The notes under the pieces: model-generated
Database searches by the model: none
The model's input: the letters and a program-made list of their open reading frames with translations, nothing else
Told to the model about the DNA's origin: nothing
Assembly: GCA_949130485.1 (NCBI GenBank)
Contig: OX422183.1
Coordinates: 17,807,632 to 17,871,631 of the forward strand
Direction of reading: 5' to 3'
Source of the DNA: Agelas oroides
Taxonomy: Eukaryota; Porifera; Demospongiae; Agelasida; Agelasidae
DNA: 64,000 nt
Shown: positions 22,635 to 34,117 of the stretch, piece after piece
How positions within the stretch are numbered: position 1 is the stretch's first letter
Layout: every line of letters begins with the position of its first letter
Program-made: the position numbers and the translations under genes

Positions 22635-25049
22635 TAGTTATACCCAAAGTAGTGTCGATGGTTTCACTAGCTAGGAGATCAGGAATACTGTGATTGTAAC
22701 TTGTGTCTGTTGAAATAGCTGTATCCGTACAATTGATGCTATACAATCATACTTGTTGTCTGTAATAAGTCATCACTTTTTGTGCTATACTGCACTTTAC
22801 AGCATGACTATTATGGTCCAATTACCTGCAGCTTATACTGTACTACAGTTGTTGCCAATAGCTTTGACAATGGACATAAGGTTTGCATTCAACAAGCACA
22901 CTATAGTTAGTAGTTCAAATGTTCAGCCCACATCATTATTATTTATTTATCTGTTCATTACAAACATGTGCACAATCGAGCCTTCTGTGCTCACACTAGT
23001 ACTTGAGCTCCCAAATAACAATGTGAGATAGGTTCTTAAGTGACACTCGTGAAAATCACTGTTTTGAGTTTACAGTATGATCTAGCTCTTGTTGCAGTGA
23101 ATGTTGTGCTAAACAGATGAACCATGAAAGATTTGCTTAAAATGATGATTGACAGAATTTCATGGGTAACTACTGTGGAATGATAAACAGTCAACACATT
23201 TGTCAGAAACACGTTGGCTACCAATATTTATTTTAGACATCTGCATGTAGCTAGCTAATGAAACCAGAATGTCAAGGATATAGCGATATCAGTTATGCAT
23301 TCATTTATAATAATCAGATAATGCTATCCTATAACCTGAAGTCATTTTGAAGTGAAAACAAAAAGGGTGATCTGGTATAGTTTTCAATACATTACAGCCC
23401 TTGTTTCATGTGTAATGTTATGTGTCACTTCATGGTAGGCCCAATGAATCAGTGTGATGCAAAATTAATGGTATCAAAGTGGAACTCCTCTATTGGACCC
23501 CCAAAAAGTTCATACTATGTTTTGGGATGTCCTAAAATACAGAGGTATTCTTATTTCAGGGGCTTGAGAATAGAGAGATTCTACTGTACACAGTGGAGAG
23601 TCTTGATTGTTTCTGATTTTTGAGGGATTCCTAGTACATCAACTCTCCAATATTACTGGAGAGTTGATGTACTAGGAGTTTGTAGCACAAAGTCTGTTCT
23701 TTCTTGAGTACTGTATAGTAAGATAGGCTGAAGTAGTAGCATGTCAAGTTGACACTAGTATCTACACTGTTGCTATGGGACTTGAGTGGGCAGCACAATC
23801 TGCAACAGTATGTGCCTAGCAACATATACAGTAACACTACATGTGCAGTGGGTAAATTTGCATAGCATCCAGGTCTGCCTTCAATGTGCTTTACTGCCAA
23901 GTTGTTTATGGCTATACAATCATTCAATAAGACAGCAGCTTTCATGTGCTACTTTTGTGATGCTGTTGCCGATTAAAGCCAGTGATTTGATTGTTTTCTT
24001 GCAGGAGATATAGCCAGCCCTATCCCTTAGTCACTCCATTACTGCTGCTGATCATAAGTCCTGCATGCATGGTATTGGTGAAAATATGTCCAGTATACAA
24101 AGGTGTCCCTTTGTTACATCTATGCTTGCCCTAATTATTTAATGGAGGTATTTGCATGATTTATTGATTGTTTATTCATTGCAACATAGAAAATGTATGA
24201 AGTGTGGCGAGGTTTTCACCCAACCATAAGAGGGTGAGAATACAGTTTTCTTGTTACGTATGAATAGGGAAGTCATGCCAATACAATCCCAACTTTGTTG
24301 GGAAATCCACAAAAATCGTACTTTGCTCGGAGCTTCTCAGTCGGTTTATGCACATGACCTTTGACCCCGGGATTTCTGTGCGTATATAGTAGCTGGAGAC
24401 GAAGCTAATGGATAAAGTGAAATAGCACAATCTGGTGTAAAGAGCGCCTTTAATGCGGACTGTATCGACACAGCCGTAAGTTTAATAGAATATAGACACA
24501 AGTTGCTTGTAGCTAGTTGCATTTCTCAGGTCATAGACTCCCTGCGAGAGTAGGTCCCCGGTCCTCGGTTCCCTGGGTCCAGTGTTGGTTAGTGTCCTCA
24601 CAGTTATGGCATGGCTATCTCGTTTGATTGTACAAGCAACCAGCCATAAACAACGGATTTCCATTGTCATGTGAAAATGGAGACCCTCTAAAATGGGGAC
24701 CTGGTGTCGTGTGCAAATAGGGCGCTCCCATTTTGGGGCCCCAAGGGCCCAAAAATGTTAAAGTTCTAGGGCCATGGGGTTTAATATATTAACATTTTGA
24801 GGGGATTGGGGCCCCCATACATCATGTTATAGTGGGTGACTCTAATGGCAGTTAACTGTAAGTAGGAGTTATGTATTGAGTGGGTTGACCTATGTACATC
24901 TAACTAGAAACAGAATCTTACGAAATAGTACAGTACATAGAACAAGTGTATTGTAACTGTTCGCTTCCAGCCTTCTCAGCGTAGAAGAATCTCGTTCTGC
25001 AACATATAAACCAGCAACAATTACATCAGTCACAGTTATCACTACTGAT

Positions 25050-25256
25050 GACATGCAGTGACTTACTTGAGGCCCAGCCGACGTAATACAACTTTCCATC
25101 ATCAGTACAAGCGAAGTGTTGCGCCCTTTTTCTGAGAGCACGTTTGTCTTCTTTTGTAAAGTGTGCTGGATAGTTCCGCTTGCTAAGGTAGCTGTGGATA
25201 ACACTGAAACTGAATCTTCCGTCTGCAGTTGATGATGATATGCATAGGCTAAGCAT
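25050..25256 (-). pseudogene. Fragment resembling the N-terminal part of a GIN/Ginger-type integrase
   Basis: The minus-strand frame reads VIHSYLSKRNYPAHFTKEDK, then RALRKRAQHF and DGKLYYVG. This matches the pattern (yL..g.yP....k..kr.lRr.a..F...dg.LyY) I associate with the region before the zinc-binding HHCC domain of GIN/Ginger and Gypsy-like integrases. A GTAAGT follows shortly after. No HHCC or DDE core is seen, so this is at most a relic or one exon. Recognition is from memory of the pattern only. Confidence 0.35.
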
Positions 25257-25682
25257 ATAGTCTCACATAGTTGAATCTAGGTGTTGGTGAAATGTCTGAC
25301 TAGCTGGAACATGGATCATGCATGCCTAACTCTTTGTCTTTAAATGTTTTATGCATGTGGGCACACAATGGATTCTCTAGGCTTACGTGTATACAGTTCT
25401 AGGGTAACACTTAACATCTCTCACAAGCCTTGTAAATGTTCACTTCTTTCTACAACTCCTGATAGCAGTGCCTACTTAACAGTTGCTCCTCCTTCTCCTG
25501 AGTTGGGCTGTTAAAGTTTGGGCTAGAGCAGTTGTAAGTTCTGTAGTGTGTGAAGTTGATCTAGGAACAATGTAGACTTGATTTGCAGGGTTTCATACAG
25601 AGGGGGAGCACTGGGATTTCCCCTCCCCCCAGAAATTTGATGTTATAATTGCCTCAACAGCTACAATAGGGACCCATTAGGG

Positions 25683-25978
25683 CAGTGGCGTAGCTAGAAG
25701 CTGACAGTTGGTAGGGCACAAGTACAGACTGGGAACGAGACATGTACTTGGGTAGGCGTGGTTTGTAGACACATGTCCGTCGTACTCAGTAGACGAAGAG
25801 AAGCCCAGCGTGCCTGGCGGTTGCTCGAATGAAACTACGTACGTACAGCACTGTTACACTGGCGGTTGTGTAGCTCCAGTAAGTGAGAAAGCCGGACGGT
25901 AGGGCTCCAGTTGGTAGGGCACTTGCAGCAGTTGGTAGGGCCTAGGCCCTACCAGGCCCTACCTTAGATCCGCCACTG
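25683..25978. mobile_element. hAT-type MITE with 8-bp target-site duplication
   Basis: The element begins CAGTGGCGTAGC and ends GATCCGCCACTG. It is flanked on both sides by CATTAGGG (25,675-25,682 and 25,979-25,986), an exact 8-bp duplication as made by hAT transposases. The interior repeats GTTGGTAGGGC and has no open frame. A related end pair lies at about 63,055-63,708. Confidence 0.88.
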
Positions 25979-27847
25979 CATTAGGGTTTTGTAGATTTTA
26001 ATGAAATTCTGGACATATTAAAGGACAAGAATTGTCAGATTCAGCTATATAAAGCCTATATACTCTTTTATTGTGTTGTATGTGGAAAACAAGTGGTAAA
26101 TAGAATGCAGTCATATAGAAAGCCCAGCTTATTCTGTTTCTGGCTCACAACAAAATCTTTGGCATAGATCTCTTGCTTGCATCAATTTGGTACTCCTAGA
26201 TATCATGCTATAAAGACCGCTTCCTTGACATTATGCACTGTCAAAAAAATTGGGTTACTTCTGACCATATTTTGGTCAACTCAGTTGCATTCCTGTTGTG
26301 TGTGTGACACACAAAGGTCAAGAAGTGCTTACGATTTGAATCAGAGTGTAGTTGAGAAGCTTCCCTATTTAGTATCTCCTTTAAGAAAGCCTATAAATCA
26401 GCAGGTAACACATGACCTCCACCCAATCAGATGTGCTGAATGAGGTGACATGTTTGACGCTCAGCGGCTAGATTGCCATGAAACAAAGGATGGTATGCAA
26501 CTGTGGGAGTTTTGCGCCCAAGAGAGCTTGAAAGGTAGGCCTATAGTACAGCAGATGGAGCTGCTTAGTAGGCCAATTAGCACTATTTCTAGGCCTCTCG
26601 CAAACCAAGCACTTTTAATATGGCCACATTCAACAAGAGTATGGTTAACCACTAACCAGTATGGCATTTTACCCTGAAACTAGTGTTCTCCATGGCACAT
26701 TACGTAAATCCTTGGGTAAAGTGGCCTTTGTCGGTATATACCTTTGGTGCTCTTTCGCATACTTGCTATAGCCAGAGGGTGCTGTTAACTCACTATGTGT
26801 ACACCATGAACTCATGGTACACATCCGTCCATGTAGCTTGTGCATTGTGCACTCATGGTACACATCCATCCAAGTGGCTTGTGCACTCATGTTCTTTCAC
26901 CAGCATGCAGTGGGATGATGAAGTGCAGCCAAATAGCAGAAAACCTCTTTTCTCTTTTGTTTGGTATGAATATGATGATGTACTAATTAATGGAATGTTT
27001 TTGTAATACAAGTACAAGAGCATTGAAATTTGGAACTAATTTTAATAGCAAACAAAATAGGTATGGCCTTGTGGGCAAAACTTTATCATTAAAACAACCC
27101 TAGATGTAGGTAGCCTGCTGTCCAAGAAACAGCAGTGATAAACAACAGTGGCTGACTAGACAGTACTGTGAAGATGGCAAAGTTTCACGCAGTTGACTCT
27201 GCTTTGAATAGTAGTGGCATCTCCAAGAATCTTGTCCAAGAGCATTCAGACAAGTGCGTAGCTGGGTCCACGAGAGTAAAACAAGCGATCAAGAACTGGC
27301 TACTACAGTGGAGCTACCATCACATTGACAGGAAGTACACTTAAATTTGTGGTTGTATAAGTGCATGTCTATTGATGCCAATTGCTTAATAATTAGCAGC
27401 GATATACATTAGATGTGTAGTATGTGTGGTTGCCCGATTGCGAAGTGGCTTGGGTTAGGGTCAGGATTAAGGCTGGTGGAATGAACTCCTTTTTTGTCAC
27501 CAGATTAAAAAAAAAAAGACACACTGTCTGCTTAAAATCACAAATATGGTTAGTCATGGTGTAGTCTTAAAATCAAATTGTTTTGCCTTGCATTATTATG
27601 ACATTTGTCAAGAAGTGTCAAACTTAATGAGATTCATTGTCTGTTGAGGCAAAAGCTCTTTCCCTAGATTTGGGTGCTGTTGGCTATATCTATGTTTAAG
27701 TGACTACTGAGAAAATTTTGATAGTCAATTCTTTAAAGCAAGAGACATAATTCTTTCCATATATAAGATTGCACATTATGCCATACTTTTGGGCATTTTA
27801 TGCGTAAATGAAAGCAGATATTTCTATTCACTCAAGGCTCCAAAGTG

Positions 27848-28192
27848 TGTAATTCTTTCCCATAAAAATTTTCCATGAATTATGTCCTTTTCCATTTGAC
27901 CAAAATCGGTCACTCATTGCTTTTGCAATAGAACATCACATATCCAGTTGCAGGTTACATGTGTGAATTCCAGAATGCTTACATATTTTCATGTTGTACA
28001 TTTTCAGAATGCTTTTGTGATTTTCTGTGATTTCATCAGACGTATTTACATGTGTGAAGTGCAGAATGCTTTCATGGTTTTCTGATTGTGGAATACCACA
28101 TATTGACATAACCATTATGTATGGTCTCTGCAGATCATGTATGTACTGTCAAAAGGAGAATTATAGTCTGCTTTCTCCTTCACAGCAACAAC
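27848..28192 (+). promoter_or_regulatory. Gene C 5' flank and leader with a short upstream ORF
   Basis: The part near 27,910-28,190 is duplicated at the left edge of the window. It contains internal repeats of CAGAATGCTTTCATG type. A small upstream ORF starts at an ATG near 28,138 (MYVLSKGEL, stop) and lies before the real start at 28,193. TCTCTGCAG just before it could be a 5'-UTR acceptor. No TATA box is assigned. Confidence 0.45.
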
Positions 28193-28247
28193 ATGCTGAC
28201 GTTGGTAGTCTGTTTGGTTGTGATTTTTGTGACACCCATTTGTGCAG
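28193..28247 (+). CDS. Gene C exon 1: signal peptide
   Basis: ATG followed by MLTLVVCLVVIFVTPICA, then G|GTAAGAC. It is a classic short leader: a hydrophobic core and small residues (ICA) at the cleavage point. It ends in phase 1, matching the acceptor phase of every downstream exon. No equivalent was found for genes A, B or D. Confidence 0.85.
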
Positions 28248-28308
28248 GTAAGACACTCAACTGTGTACACCCTGTATGTGCAGCTTTATACCCTTGCTTA
28301 TGAATGGC

Positions 28309-28362
28309 CTAGTCTCGTACCCAGGCTCTTGGTGGCCGCCAAGAGCCTGGGTACAAGACTAG
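28309..28362. mobile_element. 54-bp hairpin of the TAGCCTCGTACCCAGG family
   Basis: CTAGTCTCGTACCCAGGCTC pairs with GAGCCTGGGTACAAGACTAG around a short centre. This is a minimal copy of the palindromic MITE seen at 7,711-7,809, 62 bp inside gene C intron 1. Confidence 0.8.
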
Positions 28363-28499
28363 AAATTGCCAAGCAACTCACTTTCTGCCTGAAAGTTGAT
28401 CACCAATCATGTTCCAAAATGCTGTTATATGGCATAATTTATACAATTCAAATTGAACTGTCACTGTATTTTTAATACAGATTTCACACCTATAAAATG

Positions 28500-28780
28500 T
28501 GTTATGTGCATCTCCAGAATCAACACGATTGTGATAAGAATCGACTCAATATGTGATAAAATTCACTCGATTTGCACCACGTTCAACTCAATTGTCTGCA
28601 AAATCGACTCGGTCAAAAAAAATCGCCTCAATTGTGATAAAAATCGACTCGATTGTCTGCAAAATCGACTCAGTCAAAGAAATCAACTCGATTGTGAGAA
28701 AAATTGAGTCGATTTGTTTGACTGAGTCGATTTTTATCACAATCGAGTTGATTTTTTTGACTGAGTCAACACTGTGGAGG
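28500..28780. repeat. Degenerate AATCGACTCGATTGTGATAA repeats with an inverted arm
   Basis: Words AATCGACTC, GATTGTGATAAAAATCG and GTCTGCAAAATCGACTC repeat from 28,515 to 28,700. From 28,706 the complement appears (TTGAGTCGATTT, GACTGAGTCGATTTTTATC). The block can fold back on itself and lies in gene C intron 1. No coding is supported. Confidence 0.7.
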
Positions 28781-31029
28781 ATTGGCGAGTCATGGTGACA
28801 TCAGACTTGTGGCGTGTTTGCGAGTGAATGTTCGCAACACGAGACTGGTTAGCGCCTTCACTCTCAAACAACGACACCAATGTCGATATTTAGGTGGCGC
28901 TCGAACAATGACGCCGCTCGGAATACAAGGTCTGGAAGATCTGACCACATGCATGGCAGCAGGTAGACAGAGGTAGACACACAGTGGGGGGGGGGGGGGG
29001 AAGAGAGTGGGGGTGGTCTGCTGAAGGATCTCAAGGCCCTTTCCTCTAATGTTAATTGGAAGCTGGAACAGTTGCAATGCAGGATCAATACTGCTTACTG
29101 TTAGGCATGAAATATTATAGTCGGGCACTGTGTGTGTTTTACCCTCTATCCACCTGATTTCACAGCACATGACTACCCTCATAATTGTGTATCGCAAACA
29201 ACTAGAAACCTAAGGCAACACAGGCGTGGTATCAAGACTACACCATGAAATCTTGTATATAAAATTGATTTTGTTGGTGTGGTCACACATCGTGTTTGAG
29301 ACATGTCTGGTGTTAGATTATTCCCTGTTCACCCTTCTCCACGCAACATTGAACTGCTGGCTCGAGGATATAACTGACCTAGTAACCATGGCAACCACCA
29401 CTTGGATATCACATACCAACCATGGAATCATGGATGTTTTGTCATGTCATGTTTACAAAGGTAACCACCACCATTCAAATCAAAATGAACCCATATCAGG
29501 CAAGTGTAGGATTACTTTACAGTACATCTCCACTAACTGCCATTACATTCTGTCATGTATCTCCCAATCCCATAGCAGTCCCAGAACTATTTTTACAACA
29601 CTCAGAGGAAAGGACCCAAACAACATTTGGGAAAAAAATGATCAGAATTGAAATATTGGTTTTTGAGATAGCAAAGGTCAAAGTGCACTAATGATGACCT
29701 TTTGACCTGAACTTTATGGGATATACTTGATAATTACATCAAACGAAAGGAAATTTTATGAGGTACAAGTGGTGTAAGTTGTAGGTCATAAAGCTAATCT
29801 CAATCAAAGGTATGGTTGACGATTTTTCATCTGGCTCTAACTCTGAAGCTACACAACATAGAATGCTGAAACTCACTGTGGGTTCATATCTCAACAGGCA
29901 CTGTGTAAATACCAAGTTTCATTCAAATTGGTGAGGGAAAGGATTTTTGTGTTGATTTGACATGGAATGACCCTATATTTTAGCTGTATCTTCAGAATAA
30001 CAAATAATAGAAGTTCAAACAAAATCCAGAAATCCACTTTGAAATCTAGAAATCCAATCTGAAATCTGAAATCCAGTGGATTTCAAAATCTCGTACGCCA
30101 AGATGTGCCGTGGCGGACCCCTCGCATGCAGCTATTCGGCGACTTGGGCTATCAGAATCTCTACTCCCTTCTGCATTCTGTAAGTAGCCAGGTTTGTCTT
30201 CACAACTTGCAGCCCTCGTACAGTAAACGTTCACGCTCCAGCTACTCCTCCCAAGTGTCTCTCCTCACCATCTGGTTTCACCCACACCGATATAGTCTCA
30301 TTCCCAGACTGAATGTTTCGCACCCGCCGGTCTGGTCAACTGCCTATTCCATTTTGGTTCAAGTGCGCCGGAATGCTGGCGCATTGTTCTTTTTAAATTG
30401 AACGCTTGATGTCATTGAAGGTTACATTCCACACTGTGTGCTAACGAAATGGACGTTGATTGGGAAACCCTAGCCGTCGCGTGTAGACTAGGCTATTTGA
30501 AAGGAGCATGGGTAGACTGTCTTGGAGTTTGCTGTTTACTAGAGCGTTTTTGAATTCACAATCCAGTTGACATGACGTCATGGTGATTTCAAAATATTGG
30601 AACCAAAACGGTATAGGCAGTTTACCAGACTATTTTCCCACTCGGCAAAAAGTAGCACGAGACTAACACTGATAGTGCTGGAAAGTGGTTTGCAGAGCAA
30701 TAATGAAAATGTTACTTATTGTCCGCATGCGGCACACGGTTGCGTTAAATTACAGTCTAAACAGACATATGGAATATGTACAACAGATAATATGTGTACA
30801 TATACATTATATGAAAATTCCACTGTTCAACTTGCTAGTGTGGGACTTACTCAGGCTTACCTCAATAATACATGTACAACACTAAATCAATTGATGGATA
30901 GAGACACACGCTCTGCTGAGCACATCTAACTATGAAAGCTTGCGCATGGTTATGTAGTACAACGATAACGTGACACACTAGTATGAATACCAGTGAGTTA
31001 CCTCCACTCTCTCACCTTTCTCATTGTAG
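28781..31029 (+). other. Rest of gene C intron 1
   Basis: Contains a G run (28,987-29,000), a copy of the repeat family shared with 58,420-58,740 (about 30,290-30,650), and otherwise unassigned DNA. Open frames at 29,226-29,691 lack splice context or recognised domains. Confidence 0.45.
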
Positions 31030-31362
31030 ACAATGTGGAACTGACTTCAAACAAAGAAAGGCAGTTCACATCTCCTGGAGACCAGGTGATATTCACTTGT
31101 CGAGTGTTTGGGTCAGTATATCTGGAATGGCACAGTCCACTCGTTACTCAGTCAACTGCATACTTAGCAAGTTCTACACCTCCAGCAATCTTGATTCGAG
31201 GTCCATTTACTGTTTCTCTCATCAGTGTTAGTGGCACCCCTCTAAATGCTAACTTCACTTCCACTCTGCAAGTGACTGCATCTAGGATGTTTATGAGGAA
31301 TGCAGCAACTGTAATGTGCCTTAGCAGTACTGCTAACAAAACAGACAACTTCACAGTTGCAG
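31030..31362 (+). CDS. Gene C exon 2: Ig-like domain 1 (type 2)
   Basis: A 333-bp phase 1-1 exon (acceptor TTGTAG, donor GTAAGT): VELTSNKERQFTSPGDQVIF, TCRVF (B Cys), YLEWHS (core Trp), NFTSTLQVT (E strand), ATVMCLSS (F Cys). It is a tandem duplicate of the next exon. A cysteine present there (FTCPGD) is Ser here (FTSPGD). Confidence 0.82.
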
Positions 31363-32323
31363 GTAAGTGAAGATAATTTACGTTACCTGTGTTAGTCTAT
31401 GGGAGATACTGTTGGTGTGTACAATGTGAATATATTACACAGTATAATATTGTATATGGTTTGTGGAAATTTATGTGTGCAGCTCACTGATGAATCTGCT
31501 AGAGCAAAAGCAGAAACCATGAAAAACGAACCCAGTTGGAAATTTTCATCATTACAGAGTGCAAGTGAAACTCTAAGAGACTCCCTGAAGTCAAAGTCAA
31601 AAGAAAAGTAAAGTTCACACCCAATCAGCAAGCTTACTCTTTGGATGAGGACACTGGTCACACAAAGCCTCATTCCCAGGTGGTTGAAACATCTGGGAGT
31701 GAAGCTAGTCACACAAAAACCATCCTTTACCCAACAAGCAAATTGTGGCATGCTGTATAGCTGCATTTACTCAACATTAGTCTGAGATCCCAGCATATTT
31801 CAACATCATTCCTAATCGCACAGCAGCTCTTCACTTCTTCTGTGTCAGTTTTGGGCATGTTTACGGGCATATAAATCATCTGGTAGGGGTCAGTCATAGT
31901 CACTGCAGCAGATTTGAAGTGGGAGTAAGAAAATTTGTCTTACTCAATCTCTGACATGCCATAAGCAAAATCATCACACTGAGCTATAAGGTCTTAAAAA
32001 TGCTGTGAGCAACTTGGGCCCCTTTTATACTTGTATACCAGATGAATGTAGTGGGTAAACCTGAGCAAGTGCATAATGCATAATTATACTTGTCTTGAAT
32101 GGAAACATCACAACTTGCCTACTGACTAGCAGGCAAATACACTATACCACTTCTTACCAGAGATATGGTACCACACATGTAGTCATTAACTGAACCATGA
32201 AGCTATATAGCATGAGAATATCTCCTACCCACTTGCAACCTATAACCGTCATTAGCTTAGGCCTCAGCAAATGGGGATCCTCACACAACAGTTACCTCCA
32301 CTCTGTCACCTTTCTCATTGCAG
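31363..32323 (+). other. Gene C intron 2, nothing firmly recognised
   Basis: A lysine/serine-rich open stretch (about 31,480-31,611) follows a GTGCAG acceptor-like site but is out of phase with the Ig exon donor and has no recognisable domain. No other feature is seen. Confidence 0.45.
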
Positions 32324-32659
32324 AGAATGTGGAGCTGACCTCAAACAAGGAAAGCCAGTTCACATGTCCTGGAGACCAAGTGACATTTACCTGTCGAGTG
32401 TTTGAATCAAGTTCTCTGGAATGGCGCAGCCCACTCATTACTCAAACATTTGCATACATATCAACAGATACACCACTGCAAACCTTCATTCGAGGTTCAT
32501 TTACTGCTACTCTCATCAGTGTTAGTGGCTCTGCTCTGAATTCCAACTTCACTTCCACTCTACAAGTGACTGCATCCAGGATGTTCATGAGGAATGAAAC
32601 AACTGTGACGTGCCTTAATAGTGCTTCAGATAACAAAACAGACAACTTCACAATGGCAG
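32324..32659 (+). CDS. Gene C exon 3: Ig-like domain 2 (type 2)
   Basis: A 336-bp phase 1-1 exon: VELTSNKESQFTCPGDQVTF, TCRVF, SLEWRSPL, NFTSTLQVTASRMFMRN, TVTCLNS. It has the same frame, length class and motifs as exon 2, so one arose from the other by tandem duplication including about 50 bp of preceding intron (GTTACCTCCACTCT and CACCTTTCTCATTG are shared). Confidence 0.85.
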
Positions 32660-33386
32660 GTAAATTGTACTAATAGTATTATTGCAGACCTGTTTTAATT
32701 ACATAATTGAAACGCAACATGAATTTGTAGCATTTTCTGTTTTCAAGGAGTCACTTCCTAACAAAATTGGAGCTATGTTTTGATCGCACTTCAAATCTTC
32801 AATCAGAGGAGAGCGTGATTGGCATATGAGACTCCAGACCAGAGACATAGCTAGGCGCTAAGTATTGGGGAAGTAGTGTGATCCAAAGTGCCATGCAAAT
32901 TTTGGTTATGGTGTTGAACAGGGGAAGCTTCCACTGTACATATACAGGGTAAAACTACAAACCTTTTGGCTGGGAACACTGTTCTTCAGACTTTCATTAA
33001 TTGGCACTAGAAAAGATCAATCTATATTATCACTCTCTTCTTCTCTCTTATATGAGGATTGGATAAGGGTTAGTGTTAGGGTTAATGGCCCTTTTCTCTG
33101 TGCTAATCACACCTCTCTCCAGCACTTTCAGAAGCAAATAGAACGCTGTTATGTTGATTCCTATGGCTCATCCCTTCTGCTTTTCTTTCTTCCTACTACT
33201 CTTTAGCAAAGTAGTGGTTTAGAAAAAATGCAGGCATGTTGAAAAAGAGTATATTGCATACTAATAGGGCACAATGAATAAGCGGAATGCATACCTGAGT
33301 TGTATGGTACATTGGTTACATAGAGGCAGTTGTCAATATGGTTGGGTCTGATCATAATGTGTGTATTGAACTTCCTTTATCAACAG
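32660..33386 (+). other. Gene C intron 3, nothing recognised
   Basis: 727 bases before the FN3 exon. No exon, RNA gene or clear repeat structure is visible. Confidence 0.5.
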
Positions 33387-33659
33387 GTCTCCCCTCTCCT
33401 CCCCGAACTCCCTCCTTCACTGTTCAGCAGTATGGTCGGGACAGTGTGACCCTCACAGTACAGTTGCAGCCTCCACAGTATGATGGTGGGGCTCCAGTCA
33501 ACTACACCATCACTGTCAGTCCAGGCCTCAGTCCAGTCACCACCAGTGGAACAAGTGTTCCAGTCACTGTGCCCTATAATGTGACACATACTGTCAGTAT
33601 TGTGGCCACCAACTGCATTGGGAGTAGCAGTGCTGCTGTGGTGACCATACCAGCCATAG
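33387..33659 (+). CDS. Gene C exon 4: fibronectin type III domain lacking the core Trp
   Basis: A 273-bp phase 1-1 exon. It is the same sequence as the other FN3 exons except that QWQPP is QLQPP, a one-base change replacing the near-invariant B-strand tryptophan with leucine. YDGGAPVNYTITV and NVTHTVSIVATN are intact. Confidence 0.9.
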
Positions 33660-33937
33660 GTGTGTTGTAGTGAAATGATCATATTTGCCAAACTATTAAC
33701 TTTGGCTCAGGTTTTGTTGGATGTGTAATTTACACACAGAGTGTGTAAGCCAAGAAAACTGACAAGCTGATTAACTCTGTTGCCATATATGTTTAGAGTA
33801 AAGCAACATTTGTGAGCTGTAGTGATCGTACTGTCCCTGGAAATGGTTCTAGCTATAAAGCTGGATTGTCCACATACCACTAGACCGTCTTTACATAAGT
33901 GTGTAACAATTCATACTTGTCATTTCCCCCTCTACAG

Positions 33938-34117
33938 TCAACTGTAGTAATCCAACTGTCCCAGCAGATGGTTCTATTGAGCCATATCAAAACACAACTG
34001 AGGGAGCTGAGATATTCTTTAGATGTAACACAGGGTTTGTTCCATCTGGGACGATGAGGGCAGTGTGTGGGGCAGATGGAAGATGGACCCCTGACCCTGC
34101 TGCTCTTGTGTGCACAC
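33938..34117 (+). CDS. Gene C exon 5: CCP domain 1 (type a)
   Basis: A 180-bp phase 1-1 exon: NCSNPTVPADGS, EPYQNTTEGAEIFFRC, AVC and GRWTPDPAALVC. A decayed partial copy of its first 40 bp (GTAGTGATCGTACTGTCCCT, near 33,820) lies in the preceding intron. Confidence 0.9.

Larger units (their letters stand above)
22185..28192. other. Intergenic region B-C
   Basis: About 6 kb. It holds a CA microsatellite, the shared 3'-flank block (about 23,390-23,810), a DDE-integrase-like fragment, a hAT MITE and, from about 27,850, the gene C 5' flank. A local duplication (CTCATGGTACACATCC, 26,812-26,890) is also present. Nothing is recognised in 24,000-24,890 or 26,000-26,800. Confidence 0.5.

Noticed and set aside
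29226-29691. Two overlapping frames in gene C intron 1
   Set aside because: No recognised domain, no flanking phase-1 splice sites and no paralogous copy in genes A, B or D.
31399-31611. Lys/Ser-rich frame after the first gene C Ig exon
   Set aside because: An acceptor-like site is present but the frame is out of phase with the Ig donor and ends without a recognisable domain.
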